Part shown: in pieces, positions 16,871 to 26,313 of the stretch
Numbering within the stretch: position 1 is the stretch's first letter
Layout: every line of letters starts with the position of its first letter
Translations under genes and position numbers: made by a program
Notes under the pieces: generated by a model
What the model was told of the DNA's origin: nothing
The model's input: only the letters and a program-made list of their open reading frames with translations
Database searches by the model: none
DNA from: Soonwooa sp032062245
GTDB taxonomy: Bacteria; Bacteroidota; Bacteroidia; Flavobacteriales; Weeksellaceae
DNA length: 64,000 nt
Assembly (NCBI RefSeq): GCF_032062245.1
Contig: NZ_DAMBQF010000002.1
Coordinates: 1-64,000, forward strand
Reading direction: 5' to 3'

Positions 16871-17581
16871 TTAATTAAAATAATTTGAGATAAATTTTGG
16901 GAAAACCATGCGCCAAAGTGGCCAATCGTGGTTAATCCATTTGGCTTCATCATACCAAAAATTAATGGATTTTGTTGCCAAAATTGCAGCCATTTTTCGC
17001 GTTTTATCAAGACAAATATCTTGGTCAGAAGTGCTTAACACAATCTGCATGTGTCGATATTTCCAAGCTTCATCATTTGGCATAAATTCTTCTGGACAAT
17101 TGAAATACACCAAATTATCTTGATAATTATCCATAAAACTTCTAATCGAAAAAGCGCCAGACAAACAAAATAAATGCGATACCAAATCTGGATATCTAAA
17201 AGCAAAGTTAGAAGCATGATAACCTCCAAAACTGCAACCTGCTACAGCTACACGATGCGTCTGATGTAATTTTTGGATCGAAGGCACAAATTCTTGCACC
17301 AAAAACTGAATGTAGCTTTCGTAGTTTCGGATGCGTTCTGCGGGTGATAAATGATCCGCGTAAAAAGTATCTTTGTCAATGGTTTCGACATTGTATAACT
17401 TAACTTTTCCATCATCAATAAAAGTGGAAATACTTTCATTGAGATGAAAATCAGTATTCTGAGTGTAAGAACCTTGCGAGGTCGGAAACATAATGATAGG
17501 ATATCCAAAATGTCCTGTAATTTCGATTTTTAAGTTTCTCCCCAAAATGTGAGAATAATATTCTGTATGTTCGATTTGCAT
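16871..17581 (-). CDS. esterase (PF00756-like alpha/beta hydrolase)
   Basis: 236 residues from the ATG at 17581 (MQIEHTEYYSHILGRN). A longer frame from 17725 overlaps the upstream ATP-grasp gene by over 130 bases and is rejected. Nucleophile elbow AGCSFGGYHA (Ser), preceded by YIQFLVQEFVPSIQK; the catalytic His is probably in WINHDWPLW. PF00756 members include S-formylglutathione hydrolase and siderophore esterases. No signal peptide. It starts 10 bases after the ATP-grasp gene at 17592, so it may trim or transfer an ester group on the pathway product. Confidence 0.82.
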   Translation of the reverse strand: MQIEHTEYYSHILGRNLKIEITGHFGYPIIMFPTSQGSYTQNTDFHLNESISTFIDDGKVKLYNVETIDKDTFYADHLSPAERIRNYESYIQFLVQEFVPSIQKLHQTHRVAVAGCSFGGYHASNFAFRYPDLVSHLFCLSGAFSIRSFMDNYQDNLVYFNCPEEFMPNDEAWKYRHMQIVLSTSDQDICLDKTRKMAAILATKSINFWYDEAKWINHDWPLWRMVFPKFISNYFN

Positions 17582-17591
17582 TTTTGTGAGT

Positions 17592-18797
17592 TTAAGAGGT
17601 TGGTTTTTCTGTAGGTGGTAATATATTGAGGATGCTTTCTGCGATAATTTCTGAGGCGCAGTCGAGGTCTTCAATAATTTGTTGCTCAGACTCGGATTTA
17701 AAAACGATTCCGATGTGATTGTCAATGGATAAAAATTTGAAAATCTGTGGACATTTAAAAATCGAAGTGTCAGGATTTTTTTCCTTTGCTAAAGCAATTA
17801 AAAGTCCAGCAAAAAGATTGGATTTAATCTCTACAGAATAATCATTTTTGCGTAATAAAGCATCTTCTAATCTTGCCCATTCTCTCCAAATATTAACCCC
17901 AGTTGCCGCTTCTATCATATCCGGAATGTGCGCACCGCCAACACGTGATGAGGTTTCTAGAAAATAAAACTGTCCATCATCTCCGAAGATAAATTCGCTG
18001 TGAGTTGCGCCGTTTTTAATTCCAAATTTTTCTAAAACTTGTTGATTAATTTTTAAAAGTGCTTTTGTAAAATCCGAATTTTGATCCAAAGTTCTTGTTG
18101 CAAAAACTCCACCTTCGTGCGACACTTTCATCGGCGGCGAGGTATATTGCGAACAACATGCGAAAACAATTTGATGTTTATAAATGAGACAATCGACATG
18201 ATAAACCTTTCCTGGCTTAAAACTTTCTAGGAGAAATTTGTAACGTTCTTCTTTTAGATTTTCTATTACAGACCAAAGTTGATCACGATCTTTTATTTTT
18301 TTAATGCCACTTGCAGATGCTTCAGATCGAGGTTTTAAAACCCACGGACCTGGATGTTCTTCTATGAAACTATTTAATTTTTCATCATTAAATATCGATG
18401 AAAATTCAGGTACATTAATATCGTTATCCAAAGCTTGTTGACGCATCGCTAACTTATCACGGAAATAACGATGTGTCGTTTGTCCCATGCCTGGGATTCT
18501 ATAAGTTTCGCGAATCATAGCCGCTTTTTCGACATCATAATCGTCCAAAGCAACGACAGCATCCACTTGATGAATTTTCATTAAATAAGAAAATCCTTGT
18601 ACAAGATGTTCGAGATTCCAAGTTGAAGGCGCAATCTCCGACATATAATAGACTTCGTCAATCGCATGCCAAGGCCAGTCTTTGGTTTTCAAAGACTCAG
18701 AGGTAATCAAAATGACTTTGTTGCCAAGTTTTTTAGCTTCATCAATAAAGTCAAATCCTTTGTAGTAACAGGATATACAGACAATAGTTTTTTCCAT
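17592..18797 (-). CDS. ATP-grasp ligase (401 residues), carboxylase-like branch
   Basis: N-terminal preATP-grasp (MEKTIVCISCYYKGFDFIDE), central ATP-grasp with Lys155 (PWVLKPRSEASASGIKKI), FLLESFKPGKVYHVD hinge, and metal site HSEFIFGDDGQFYFLETSSR (Glu268, Glu281, Arg285), then GGAHIPDMIEAATG. The last motif is like biotin carboxylase, PurK and L-amino-acid ligases. The C-terminal 100 residues form a separate lid-like domain. Likely joins an amino acid or carboxylate to an amine. 19 bases after the M17 peptidase gene. Confidence 0.88.
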   Translation of the reverse strand: MEKTIVCISCYYKGFDFIDEAKKLGNKVILITSESLKTKDWPWHAIDEVYYMSEIAPSTWNLEHLVQGFSYLMKIHQVDAVVALDDYDVEKAAMIRETYRIPGMGQTTHRYFRDKLAMRQQALDNDINVPEFSSIFNDEKLNSFIEEHPGPWVLKPRSEASASGIKKIKDRDQLWSVIENLKEERYKFLLESFKPGKVYHVDCLIYKHQIVFACCSQYTSPPMKVSHEGGVFATRTLDQNSDFTKALLKINQQVLEKFGIKNGATHSEFIFGDDGQFYFLETSSRVGGAHIPDMIEAATGVNIWREWARLEDALLRKNDYSVEIKSNLFAGLLIALAKEKNPDTSIFKCPQIFKFLSIDNHIGIVFKSESEQQIIEDLDCASEIIAESILNILPPTEKPTS

Positions 18798-18816
18798 CGT
18801 ATTTTACTTTGTATCA

Positions 18817-20214
18817 TCAATTATAAGTTTTGAAAAGTTGCGCTAGCAAGTGTACGCCGTAGCCAGTTGCCGCTTTATCTTTCGCATATTCGACATTTCC
18901 GTAGGCGACACCAGCGATGTCAAGATGTGCCCATGATGGATGATCGTTGATAAATTGTTCCAAAAATTTTGCAGCAACAATACAGTCACCAACAGGTTTT
19001 AATGAAATGTTTTTAAAATCAGCAACATCCGAAGTTATCTCAGATTTCCAAACATCCCAAAGTGGAAGATTCCAGATTCTGTTTTGACTTTTTTCGCTTG
19101 AAGATTGTAGTTTTTGATTCAGTTGATTATCATTACAAAAATAAGCGCCACAAGTGTTTCCGAACATTCTTACACTGCTTCCCGTTAAAGTTGCAAGGTC
19201 AATAAGATGGTTCAATTTGTAATTTTTGGTGATGTAAGAAAGACCGTCGGCTAATGTTAATCGGCCTTCAGCATCGGTATCGATAATTTCTATCGTTTTT
19301 CCGTTGTAGGCTTTTACGACATCACTTGGTAAATAAGATTTTTCCGAAACTGCATTATCGGTTATTGGTAAAACCGCAATTATGTTAATTGGAAGTTGCA
19401 TTTCCGCTGCATAGATTAATGCGCCAATTACCGCTGAAGCGCCACCCATATCGCTTTTCATGTAATGAAGATTTGCAGAAGGTTTAATTGAAATTCCACC
19501 TGTATCAAACAAAACACATTTCCCAACAAGTCCAATCGTCGGAGCAGATTTTTTAGAACTTTGATATTCTAAAATGGTAAATGCCGCATCCATAGCACTT
19601 CCCTGATTAACCGCTACAAAAGCGCCTAAGCCTTTTTTAATCGATTCTTCTCGATTGTAAGCTTTATATTTTAACTTATATTTTTTTGAAATCTCGTTTA
19701 AAAATGAAGAAATATCATCCACTTTCTTTTGGTTGGCAGGTTTGTTAAGCCAATCCATTCCAGCGAATTGTCCTATACAAAGGGCTTTTGCATCTTTTAT
19801 AATCGCATTAATCGTTTTTTTGTCTTGTTTAGAGGTTTCAATTTCAAAATCAGAACTCCAAAAAGGATGTTCATTTTTGAATGGATATTGATAAGTCCCT
19901 TGGAAAAGTCCAATAATAAAGGCTTCTAACTCATCGTCCTTTAACTCATTTTTAATAATAAGTTTTTGTGCAAGAAGAGATTTTCGGTATTTGTAAGAAA
20001 AACTTTTTCCAATGTCTAAAAGATTGGCGGTTGTTATCTTCTTTCCAAAACCAATAAAATATTGCACAGAATTTTCCTCGGCAATCACGAAAAATTCTTT
20101 CTCTGCCGCAGAAAAAAACAATTGCATATTTTTTGGAAAATCAGCTTTAGAAATTGACCAATCTTCGGTTGTATAAAGTTGTATTGTTTGTTGTATGCTA
20201 TCTTTTTTAGCCAT
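18817..20214 (-). CDS. M17 leucyl aminopeptidase family protein
   Basis: 465 residues. The two-metal site is complete: GKCVLFDTGGISIKPS (Lys, Asp), MKSDMGGASAV (Asp) and IIDTDAEGRLTLAD (Asp, Glu, Arg), the M17 signature. The N-terminal domain is shorter and divergent from PepA. It removes N-terminal residues from peptides in the cytoplasm. Its start overlaps the upstream esterase gene by 8 bases, tying it to the ligase operon, where it may process a peptide substrate or product rather than act in general turnover. Confidence 0.92.
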   Translation of the reverse strand: MAKKDSIQQTIQLYTTEDWSISKADFPKNMQLFFSAAEKEFFVIAEENSVQYFIGFGKKITTANLLDIGKSFSYKYRKSLLAQKLIIKNELKDDELEAFIIGLFQGTYQYPFKNEHPFWSSDFEIETSKQDKKTINAIIKDAKALCIGQFAGMDWLNKPANQKKVDDISSFLNEISKKYKLKYKAYNREESIKKGLGAFVAVNQGSAMDAAFTILEYQSSKKSAPTIGLVGKCVLFDTGGISIKPSANLHYMKSDMGGASAVIGALIYAAEMQLPINIIAVLPITDNAVSEKSYLPSDVVKAYNGKTIEIIDTDAEGRLTLADGLSYITKNYKLNHLIDLATLTGSSVRMFGNTCGAYFCNDNQLNQKLQSSSEKSQNRIWNLPLWDVWKSEITSDVADFKNISLKPVGDCIVAAKFLEQFINDHPSWAHLDIAGVAYGNVEYAKDKAATGYGVHLLAQLFKTYN

Positions 20215-21331
20215 TTTTTTCAGTTGTAGAGGTTTTTTTTATTGTGGTTGGATCTTCAAGCGTATCATAATACAGCCATTCTATCGCTCTTGGAAATTCT
20301 TGCGACCAATAGAATTCTTGATGTGTTCCTTCAGCATTAATGCTTGTTTTAGTTTCAAAATCAAAATAATCTTGAAGCTCCCAAGTTTGTAAAGCGGTTT
20401 CGAATTTTTCTATTCTTTCAACCATTTGCGAACCTTCTTTTGCACCACCGTAGAGATAAACTTTGGTGTAAAAAGCTTTGCTAAATTTCATCAATGGAAA
20501 ATCATTATTCGGCTCCACCCAAAGCGATGGCGAAAATATCAACAATTTGGAATAGACTTCAGGATAAAGAAATCCTGCATAGATGCTGATGAGCGCACCT
20601 AACGAACTTCCTCCAATGCCTGTGTTGTCGCGATCTTTTTTGGTTCTATAATTTTTGTCAACAAATGCCTTAAGTGTATCTGTTATAAATCTTAAATATT
20701 TTTTGCCTTCTGCACCTTCGGTAACTTCTTCGTTATCAAAAATATATTCTTTAATTCTGTCGTTATTGCCGTGTTCTACTGCAATTACGATGAGATTACC
20801 ACGTCCATATTCCGCTAATAAAGCCAGCTTTTTGTCGATTTCCCAATTTCCAAAAGCCGAACTTTCATTAAAAAGATTTTGTGCATCTTGTAAGTATAAA
20901 ACTGGATAATCTTGTTCGGTTTCGTGGTAATTGTAGGGTAGAAGCGCCCAAACTTTGCGTGTTTTGTCCAATTGTGGACTGTAGAAAGCTTCATCTATTA
21001 ATTCTACATTTGGAAAAAATTCTTTTTTGAAAGGTCCCCAATTGATACGCCATTTTTCGACTTTATTATTTGATTCTTTATCTGTTTTTTTTACTTTTTT
21101 GTTGGCTGTAATATTGTCATATTTGTCGATTTCAACATTTTCCCAGCCTCCTTTTGTGAATTTATACTCTACGATATCTGGCAACTTGTCGTCCGCGATA
21201 TCTATGAAATAATGTGCATTGTCAATTTTTGTCATTTTAAAATTTGGATCTTTCGGATCCCAAGCGTTAAAATTTCCTGTTATGTAGACATCGCGATCAT
21301 CTTCATCTAGCGTCATCAGGTTAAACTTCAT
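20207..21331 (-). CDS. esterase with N-terminal carbohydrate-binding-like (CBM20/48) domain, first gene of the operon
   Basis: 374 residues. Residues 1-about 75 look like an E-set starch-binding domain (VYITGNFNAWDPKDPNF, then VEYKFTKGGWENVEID); GlgB, encoded next door, has a similar GNFNNW motif. Residues about 115-350 are a PF00756 esterase with nucleophile elbow GIGGSSLGAL and His in EGTHQEFYW. No signal peptide. It heads the eight-gene operon and is divergent from glgB, so it may act on a glycan ester or on the product of the ligases. Stop overlaps the M17 gene start by 8 bases. Confidence 0.8.
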   Translation of the reverse strand: MKFNLMTLDEDDRDVYITGNFNAWDPKDPNFKMTKIDNAHYFIDIADDKLPDIVEYKFTKGGWENVEIDKYDNITANKKVKKTDKESNNKVEKWRINWGPFKKEFFPNVELIDEAFYSPQLDKTRKVWALLPYNYHETEQDYPVLYLQDAQNLFNESSAFGNWEIDKKLALLAEYGRGNLIVIAVEHGNNDRIKEYIFDNEEVTEGAEGKKYLRFITDTLKAFVDKNYRTKKDRDNTGIGGSSLGALISIYAGFLYPEVYSKLLIFSPSLWVEPNNDFPLMKFSKAFYTKVYLYGGAKEGSQMVERIEKFETALQTWELQDYFDFETKTSINAEGTHQEFYWSQEFPRAIEWLYYDTLEDPTTIKKTSTTEKNG

Positions 21332-21343
21332 CTTTTAGTTCGT

Positions 21344-21544
21344 GTTAATGACTTCTAATTTATGAAATATTTTAACATCTTTAACATTTGTGTAATAATT
21401 AATTGTAAAATAATTGTTTTGTTATTTAATGTTAATTGAATATGATTAAATGTTTAAAAATTATAAATATTGATTTGTGTTAAAATTTAACTTGTCAGTT
21501 TCTAATTAATGATTAACTTGCTATAGTTGTTAACGACTTCTAAT
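21344..21544. promoter_or_regulatory. divergent promoter region with a 16-bp direct repeat
   Basis: GTTAATGACTTCTAAT (21344-21359) and GTTAACGACTTCTAAT (21529-21544) differ at one base and lie at the two edges of the very AT-rich region between the esterase and glgB starts. A partial third copy is near 21498-21516. They could be operator half-sites for coordinate control of both operons. Confidence 0.5.
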
Positions 21545-21553
21545 ACCTTATTT

Positions 21554-23455
21554 ATGTCAAATCACGACGCATTTTCTTTGTGGACAGAACTGGATGTTTA
21601 CTTGTTTCGAGAGGGTAAACATTTTAAGCTTTATGAAAAATTTGGTGCACACGAAGCTGTTGTTAACGGCGAAAGAGGAATTTATTTTTCTGTATGGGCG
21701 CCCAACGCAAAAGAAGTTTCGGTTATTGGTAATTTTAACAATTGGAAACACAGTAAGAATTTTTTGACGGGACGCTGGGATCAGTCTGGGATTTGGGAAA
21801 CATTTATTCCTAAAATTAAGATTTCAGACGTTTATAAATACAGCATCAAAACTCAAAAAAACGAATTTCTAGAAAAAAGTGATCCTTTTGCAGTTAAAAT
21901 GGAACAAGCGACGCAGGCAGGATCGGTGATTGCATCGACTTGGTATGCTTGGCATGATGAAAAATGGTTACAAAAACGTCAACAAATTCCCGTTATGAAA
22001 ACGCCGATTTCCGTCTACGAAATGCATCTCGGATCTTGGCTAAAAAGTAAAAATAATCCTAACGAGTTTTTAACTTATCGTGAAATTGCTAGCGAATTAA
22101 TTCCTTATGTTAAAGAAATGGGATTTTCTCATGTCGAATTTATGCCCGTTATGGAATATCCTTATGATCCAAGTTGGGGTTATCAGATTACTGGATTTTA
22201 TGCGGCTTCGTCACGATTTGGCGCACCGACAGATTTAATGTTTTTAATTGATCAACTTCATCAGAATGACATTGGCGTTATTCTCGATTGGGTGCCTTCG
22301 CATTTTCCTGGTGATGCTAACGGTTTGCATAGATTTGATGGTAGTTTTCTTTACGAACACGAAGATCCGCGCAAGGGTTTTCATCCAGATTGGAAGTCGT
22401 ATATTTTCAATTATGGACGACCAGAAGTCAAATCTTTTTTGATAAGTAATGCGATGTTTTGGTTGGATCGATATCATGCGGACGGACTCCGTGTTGATGC
22501 GGTTACCTCGATGTTGCATCTTGATTATTCCAGAAACGATGGCGAATGGGAACCCAATATCCATGGTGGAAATGTTAATCTAGAAGCCAAATCTTTTCTT
22601 CAAGATTTTAATTTAGCAGTTCATAAAAATTTTCCTGATGTGGTGACTATTGCTGAAGAAAGTTCGGATTTTCCAAAGTTGACAAAATCGGTTAGCGAAG
22701 ACGGAATTGGTTTTGACATGAAGTGGATGATGGGCTGGATGCACGACACTTTGGATTATTTTAAAAAAGATCCTGTTTATCGTAAATTCCATCAAGACTT
22801 GGTGACTTTTACGAGCCTTTATATGTTTAATGAAAACTATATGATGCCGCTTTCACATGACGAAGTTGTGCATGGTAAAAGTAGTTTGATTTATAAAATG
22901 TATGGCGACGAATGGCAGAAATATGCCAATCTTCGGGCTTTGTATCTTTATATGTTTACAAATCCAGGCGCCAAACTTCTCTTTATGGGAAGCGAATTTG
23001 CACAAACCAACGAATGGAATTTTGAAACACAACTCGATTGGGATTTATTAAAATATCCGATTCATGCACAGTTGCAATTATTTGTTAAAGAATTAAATAA
23101 AATTTATTCCCACGAAAAGGCTTTATTTGAGTTAAATTTTGACAAACAAGGTTTCGAATGGGTTACTGGAGACGATCGCGATCATTCTATTTTTATCTAT
23201 CTAAGAAAAGGAAAATCTAAGTCGGAAAAACTGATGATTATTCTTAATTTAACACCGAATAGCATGGATTATCAAGTTGGTGTTGATGATAAAAGATGGA
23301 AAATATTACTTAATTCTGACGATAAAAAATTTGGAGGAAGTGGCATTATTCCAAATATTAATAAAATAATTTCCAAAAAACTAATGGGAAGAGCTTATAC
23401 AATGGATTTGCGATTGCCGCCATTGTCAGGTTTAATCCTAAAAAATGAACATTAA
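21554..23455 (+). CDS. glgB: 1,4-alpha-glucan branching enzyme
   Basis: 633 residues from the ATG at 21554; a TTG start at 21527 would place the repeated motif in the coding region. N-terminal CBM48 (VSVIGNFNNWKHSKNFLT), then GH13 barrel: GLRVDAVTSML (nucleophile Asp), TIAEESSDFP (acid Glu) and LSHDEVVHGKSSL (Asp), with the C-terminal beta domain. Makes alpha-1,6 branches in glycogen. First gene of glgB-glgA-glgC; glgA follows 15 bases later. Confidence 0.97.
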   Translation: MSNHDAFSLWTELDVYLFREGKHFKLYEKFGAHEAVVNGERGIYFSVWAPNAKEVSVIGNFNNWKHSKNFLTGRWDQSGIWETFIPKIKISDVYKYSIKTQKNEFLEKSDPFAVKMEQATQAGSVIASTWYAWHDEKWLQKRQQIPVMKTPISVYEMHLGSWLKSKNNPNEFLTYREIASELIPYVKEMGFSHVEFMPVMEYPYDPSWGYQITGFYAASSRFGAPTDLMFLIDQLHQNDIGVILDWVPSHFPGDANGLHRFDGSFLYEHEDPRKGFHPDWKSYIFNYGRPEVKSFLISNAMFWLDRYHADGLRVDAVTSMLHLDYSRNDGEWEPNIHGGNVNLEAKSFLQDFNLAVHKNFPDVVTIAEESSDFPKLTKSVSEDGIGFDMKWMMGWMHDTLDYFKKDPVYRKFHQDLVTFTSLYMFNENYMMPLSHDEVVHGKSSLIYKMYGDEWQKYANLRALYLYMFTNPGAKLLFMGSEFAQTNEWNFETQLDWDLLKYPIHAQLQLFVKELNKIYSHEKALFELNFDKQGFEWVTGDDRDHSIFIYLRKGKSKSEKLMIILNLTPNSMDYQVGVDDKRWKILLNSDDKKFGGSGIIPNINKIISKKLMGRAYTMDLRLPPLSGLILKNEH

Positions 23456-23470
23456 ACATATCAAAACTTT

Positions 23471-24877
23471 ATGAAAATTTTTCACCTTTCTATGGAGTGT
23501 TATCCTGTTGCAAAAGTTGGCGGACTATCTGATGTAGTAGGCGCTTTACCGAAATATCAAAATCAAATGGGTTTGGACGCTAGTGTTGTGATGCCTTGGT
23601 ATAATAATGCTTTTGTGTATGATAATGAGTTAGAAGTAGTTTTTGATGGTTTTATTCATCAGGCTGAGCGGATGTATCAAGTCATTGTTCATAAAGAAAA
23701 AAATAGAAAACTCGGTTTTGACTTATATTTAGTTAAGATTCCGGGACTTCTAGATCGCGAAAAAGTATATGGTTATGATGATGAGTCCGAGCAATTTATC
23801 GCTTTTCAGCATGGTGTTTTGCATTGGTTGTCGGCGATGGAAATTCGTCCAGATATTTTGCATTGTCACGATTATCATACGGGTTTGGTGCCTTTTATGA
23901 TTGAGAATTGTCCAAGTTTTAAATTTTTGAAGGGTGTTAAAACAATTGGTACGATTCATAATGGCGAATACCAAGGCAGTATGAGTTGGGAAATGTCCAA
24001 GTACTTACCCTTTTTTGATGCTAGTAAATTTGGACTTCTAGACTGGAATTCGAGGATTAATCCTATGGCTGCAATGATAAAATCTAGCCACGCTTTTAAT
24101 ACCGTTTCTAAAGGTTATTTGGAAGAGTTATTTTCAAGTTTTCAAGGTTTAGAAAGTCTCATGCACCAAGAGGCGCAGAAAGCTTTTGGAATTATTAATG
24201 GCATTGATACCGAAGTTTGGAACCCGAAAACTGATCCGATGATTACAGCGCATTTCGATCTTAAGAATGCCGAAATAGGAAAATGGAAAAATAAAGTTCA
24301 GCTTTGTGAAGCTTATGATCTTGATCCTAATTTGGCTTTGTTCGGATTTATTGGAAGATTTGCTGGTGAGAAAGGTGCAGATCTGCTGCCAGAAATAATT
24401 TCACAAGCTATTAAAGAAAGTGATGGCAAGCTTAATATTATTGTTCTAGGTTCTGGAAATCCGTATTTAGAGGCTTCACTTCGAGAGCTTAAGAAAGTTT
24501 ATCAGTTTAATTTTGCATTGGATTTGGGTTATAAAGAATATTTGTCGCACCAGATTTATGCTTCGGCAGATTTTCTTTTGATGCCGTCACGCGTGGAGCC
24601 TTGCGGACTTAACCAAATGTATGCAATGCGATACGGAACTATTCCGATTGTGCGATATACAGGTGGTTTGAAGGATACTGTAGAAGATATTTCGAGTGGT
24701 GGAAGTGGTTTTAATTTTACTGATGCTAATGCCGAAAGTGTTGTCCATGCGATGCAAAGAGCTTTAACAATTTTCGAAAATAAAAAAATGATGAAAATGT
24801 TAATAGAAAATAATATGAATTTTAATTTTTCTTGGGAGAAATCCGCTGAAAATTACTTATATTTATACGAGTACTGA
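23471..24877 (+). CDS. glgA: glycogen synthase, ADP-glucose-dependent (GT5)
   Basis: 468 residues. N-terminal MEC.PVAKVGGLSDVVGALP contains the KVGGL ADP-glucose loop; HCHDYHTGLVPF and GTIHNGEYQG follow; the C-terminal Rossmann domain has IGRFAGEKGADLL, SRVEPCGLNQMYAMRYGT and YTGGLKDTVED. Transfers glucose from ADP-glucose to the glycogen chain. Second gene of the operon, 69 bases before glgC. Confidence 0.97.
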   Translation: MKIFHLSMECYPVAKVGGLSDVVGALPKYQNQMGLDASVVMPWYNNAFVYDNELEVVFDGFIHQAERMYQVIVHKEKNRKLGFDLYLVKIPGLLDREKVYGYDDESEQFIAFQHGVLHWLSAMEIRPDILHCHDYHTGLVPFMIENCPSFKFLKGVKTIGTIHNGEYQGSMSWEMSKYLPFFDASKFGLLDWNSRINPMAAMIKSSHAFNTVSKGYLEELFSSFQGLESLMHQEAQKAFGIINGIDTEVWNPKTDPMITAHFDLKNAEIGKWKNKVQLCEAYDLDPNLALFGFIGRFAGEKGADLLPEIISQAIKESDGKLNIIVLGSGNPYLEASLRELKKVYQFNFALDLGYKEYLSHQIYASADFLLMPSRVEPCGLNQMYAMRYGTIPIVRYTGGLKDTVEDISSGGSGFNFTDANAESVVHAMQRALTIFENKKMMKMLIENNMNFNFSWEKSAENYLYLYEY

Positions 24878-24946
24878 TTTGAAAATCAGACATCAAATCC
24901 AAATTAAGAAATCCAATTTATTGACATCAAAAACACGACTTATAAT

Positions 24947-26215
24947 ATGAAAGCAAATGTAATCTCCATAGTGTTGGGCGGTGGACGAGGATCGAGATTG
25001 TTTCCTTTGACCGATTCTAGATCCAAGCCAGCTGTGCCAATTGCGGGAAAATACCGCCTTGTTGATATTCCGATTTCTAATTGTCTCAATTCTGGCTACA
25101 ACAGGATTTTGGTTTTAACGCAGTTCAACTCGGCGTCGCTTAACTCGCACATCAAGAATACTTATCATTTCGATACATTTAGCAAAGGTTTTGTCGATAT
25201 TTTGGCAGCTGAACAAAATGTTGAAAATGACCAATGGTATCAAGGGACGGCTGATGCGGTGCGCCAATCTATGAAGCATTTGACTAAATATGAGTACGAT
25301 TATATTTTGATTTTGTCAGGCGATCAATTGTACCAAATGAATTTCCGTGAGATGATTGATTTTCACGAAAAAAATAATGGCGACATTACGATTGCGACGA
25401 TCCCAGTTAATGCTAAAGATGCAACAGGTTTTGGAATTTTAAAATCTGATGAAGCCGGAAATATCACAGACTTTACAGAAAAACCAAGCGCAGATATTTT
25501 ACCAGAATGGAAGTCTGAGGTTAGCGAAACTAATAAACGCCAAGGCAAAGATTATCTTGCATCGATGGGGATTTACGTGTTTTCGAAAAACGTGTTAAGA
25601 AAACTTTTCGCTGAAGGTGAAGGTGATGATTTTGGAAAAGATTTTATTCCTCAGGCGATTGGTCAATATAAAACTTTGAGCTTTCAATACGATGGTTATT
25701 GGACAGACATCGGTACGATCGAGTCTTTTTATGAAGCCAATGTAGATTTAGCTCAAGATTTACCGCAGTTTAATTTGTTCAGTTCTTCTCCGATTTATAC
25801 AAGAGCAAGGATGTTGCCACCTTCAAAAATTAATGGTTCTTATGTTAGCAAGGCGGTTTTTGGTGATGGTTGCATTATTTTGGCAGCAAAGATTGAGAAT
25901 TCGATTATTGGTAACAGAAGTCGTATTGATAAAGGAACTACTGTTGTTAGTTCATACATTATGGGTGCCGATTATTATCAAACAACCAACGAAATTGTTG
26001 AAAATGAACTTCAACAATCACCCAATATCGGGATCGGTAAATTCTGTTATATTGAGCGCGCAATCTTGGATAAAAACTGCCAAATAGGTGATAATGTCCG
26101 TATTATTGGAAGTAAAAATCTTCCTGATGGCGATTATGATACTTATTCGGTAAAAGACGGAATTGTCGTCGTTAAGAAAAATGCTATCATCAAAAGCGGA
26201 ACTCAAATTTCTTAA
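24947..26215 (+). CDS. glgC: glucose-1-phosphate adenylyltransferase
   Basis: 422 residues. Nucleotidyltransferase motif VLGGGRGSRLFPLT followed by SKPAVPIAGKYRLVDIPISN, the sugar-phosphate region WYQGTADAVRQS and LILSGDQLYQMN, and a C-terminal left-handed beta-helix. Makes ADP-glucose for GlgA, the committed and allosterically controlled step. Third and last gene of the operon, ended by a terminator. Confidence 0.97.
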   Translation: MKANVISIVLGGGRGSRLFPLTDSRSKPAVPIAGKYRLVDIPISNCLNSGYNRILVLTQFNSASLNSHIKNTYHFDTFSKGFVDILAAEQNVENDQWYQGTADAVRQSMKHLTKYEYDYILILSGDQLYQMNFREMIDFHEKNNGDITIATIPVNAKDATGFGILKSDEAGNITDFTEKPSADILPEWKSEVSETNKRQGKDYLASMGIYVFSKNVLRKLFAEGEGDDFGKDFIPQAIGQYKTLSFQYDGYWTDIGTIESFYEANVDLAQDLPQFNLFSSSPIYTRARMLPPSKINGSYVSKAVFGDGCIILAAKIENSIIGNRSRIDKGTTVVSSYIMGADYYQTTNEIVENELQQSPNIGIGKFCYIERAILDKNCQIGDNVRIIGSKNLPDGDYDTYSVKDGIVVVKKNAIIKSGTQIS

Positions 26216-26224
26216 AAAAAATAT

Positions 26225-26258
26225 GAAGCCTTTAGATTTTCAAATTTAAAGGCTTTAT
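26225..26258 (+). terminator. terminator of the glycogen operon
   Basis: AAGCCTTTA and TAAAGGCTT form a 9-bp stem with a 13-base loop, then TTATTATTT. Strong stem, modest T run. Confidence 0.75.
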
Positions 26259-26267
26259 TATTTGTCT

Positions 26268-26275
26268 TATATTTG
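26268..26275 (+). promoter_or_regulatory. -7 promoter element, TATATTTG
   Basis: TAnnTTTG match 38 bases before the DUF3108 gene start, right after the glycogen operon terminator. Confidence 0.5.
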
Positions 26276-26313
26276 GCAACGTTTTTGTCTATTAACTAAG
26301 CAAATATAAAAGG

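Noticed and set aside
17582..17725. N-terminal extension of the esterase
   Set aside because: It overlaps the upstream ATP-grasp gene; family alignment starts at the internal Met.
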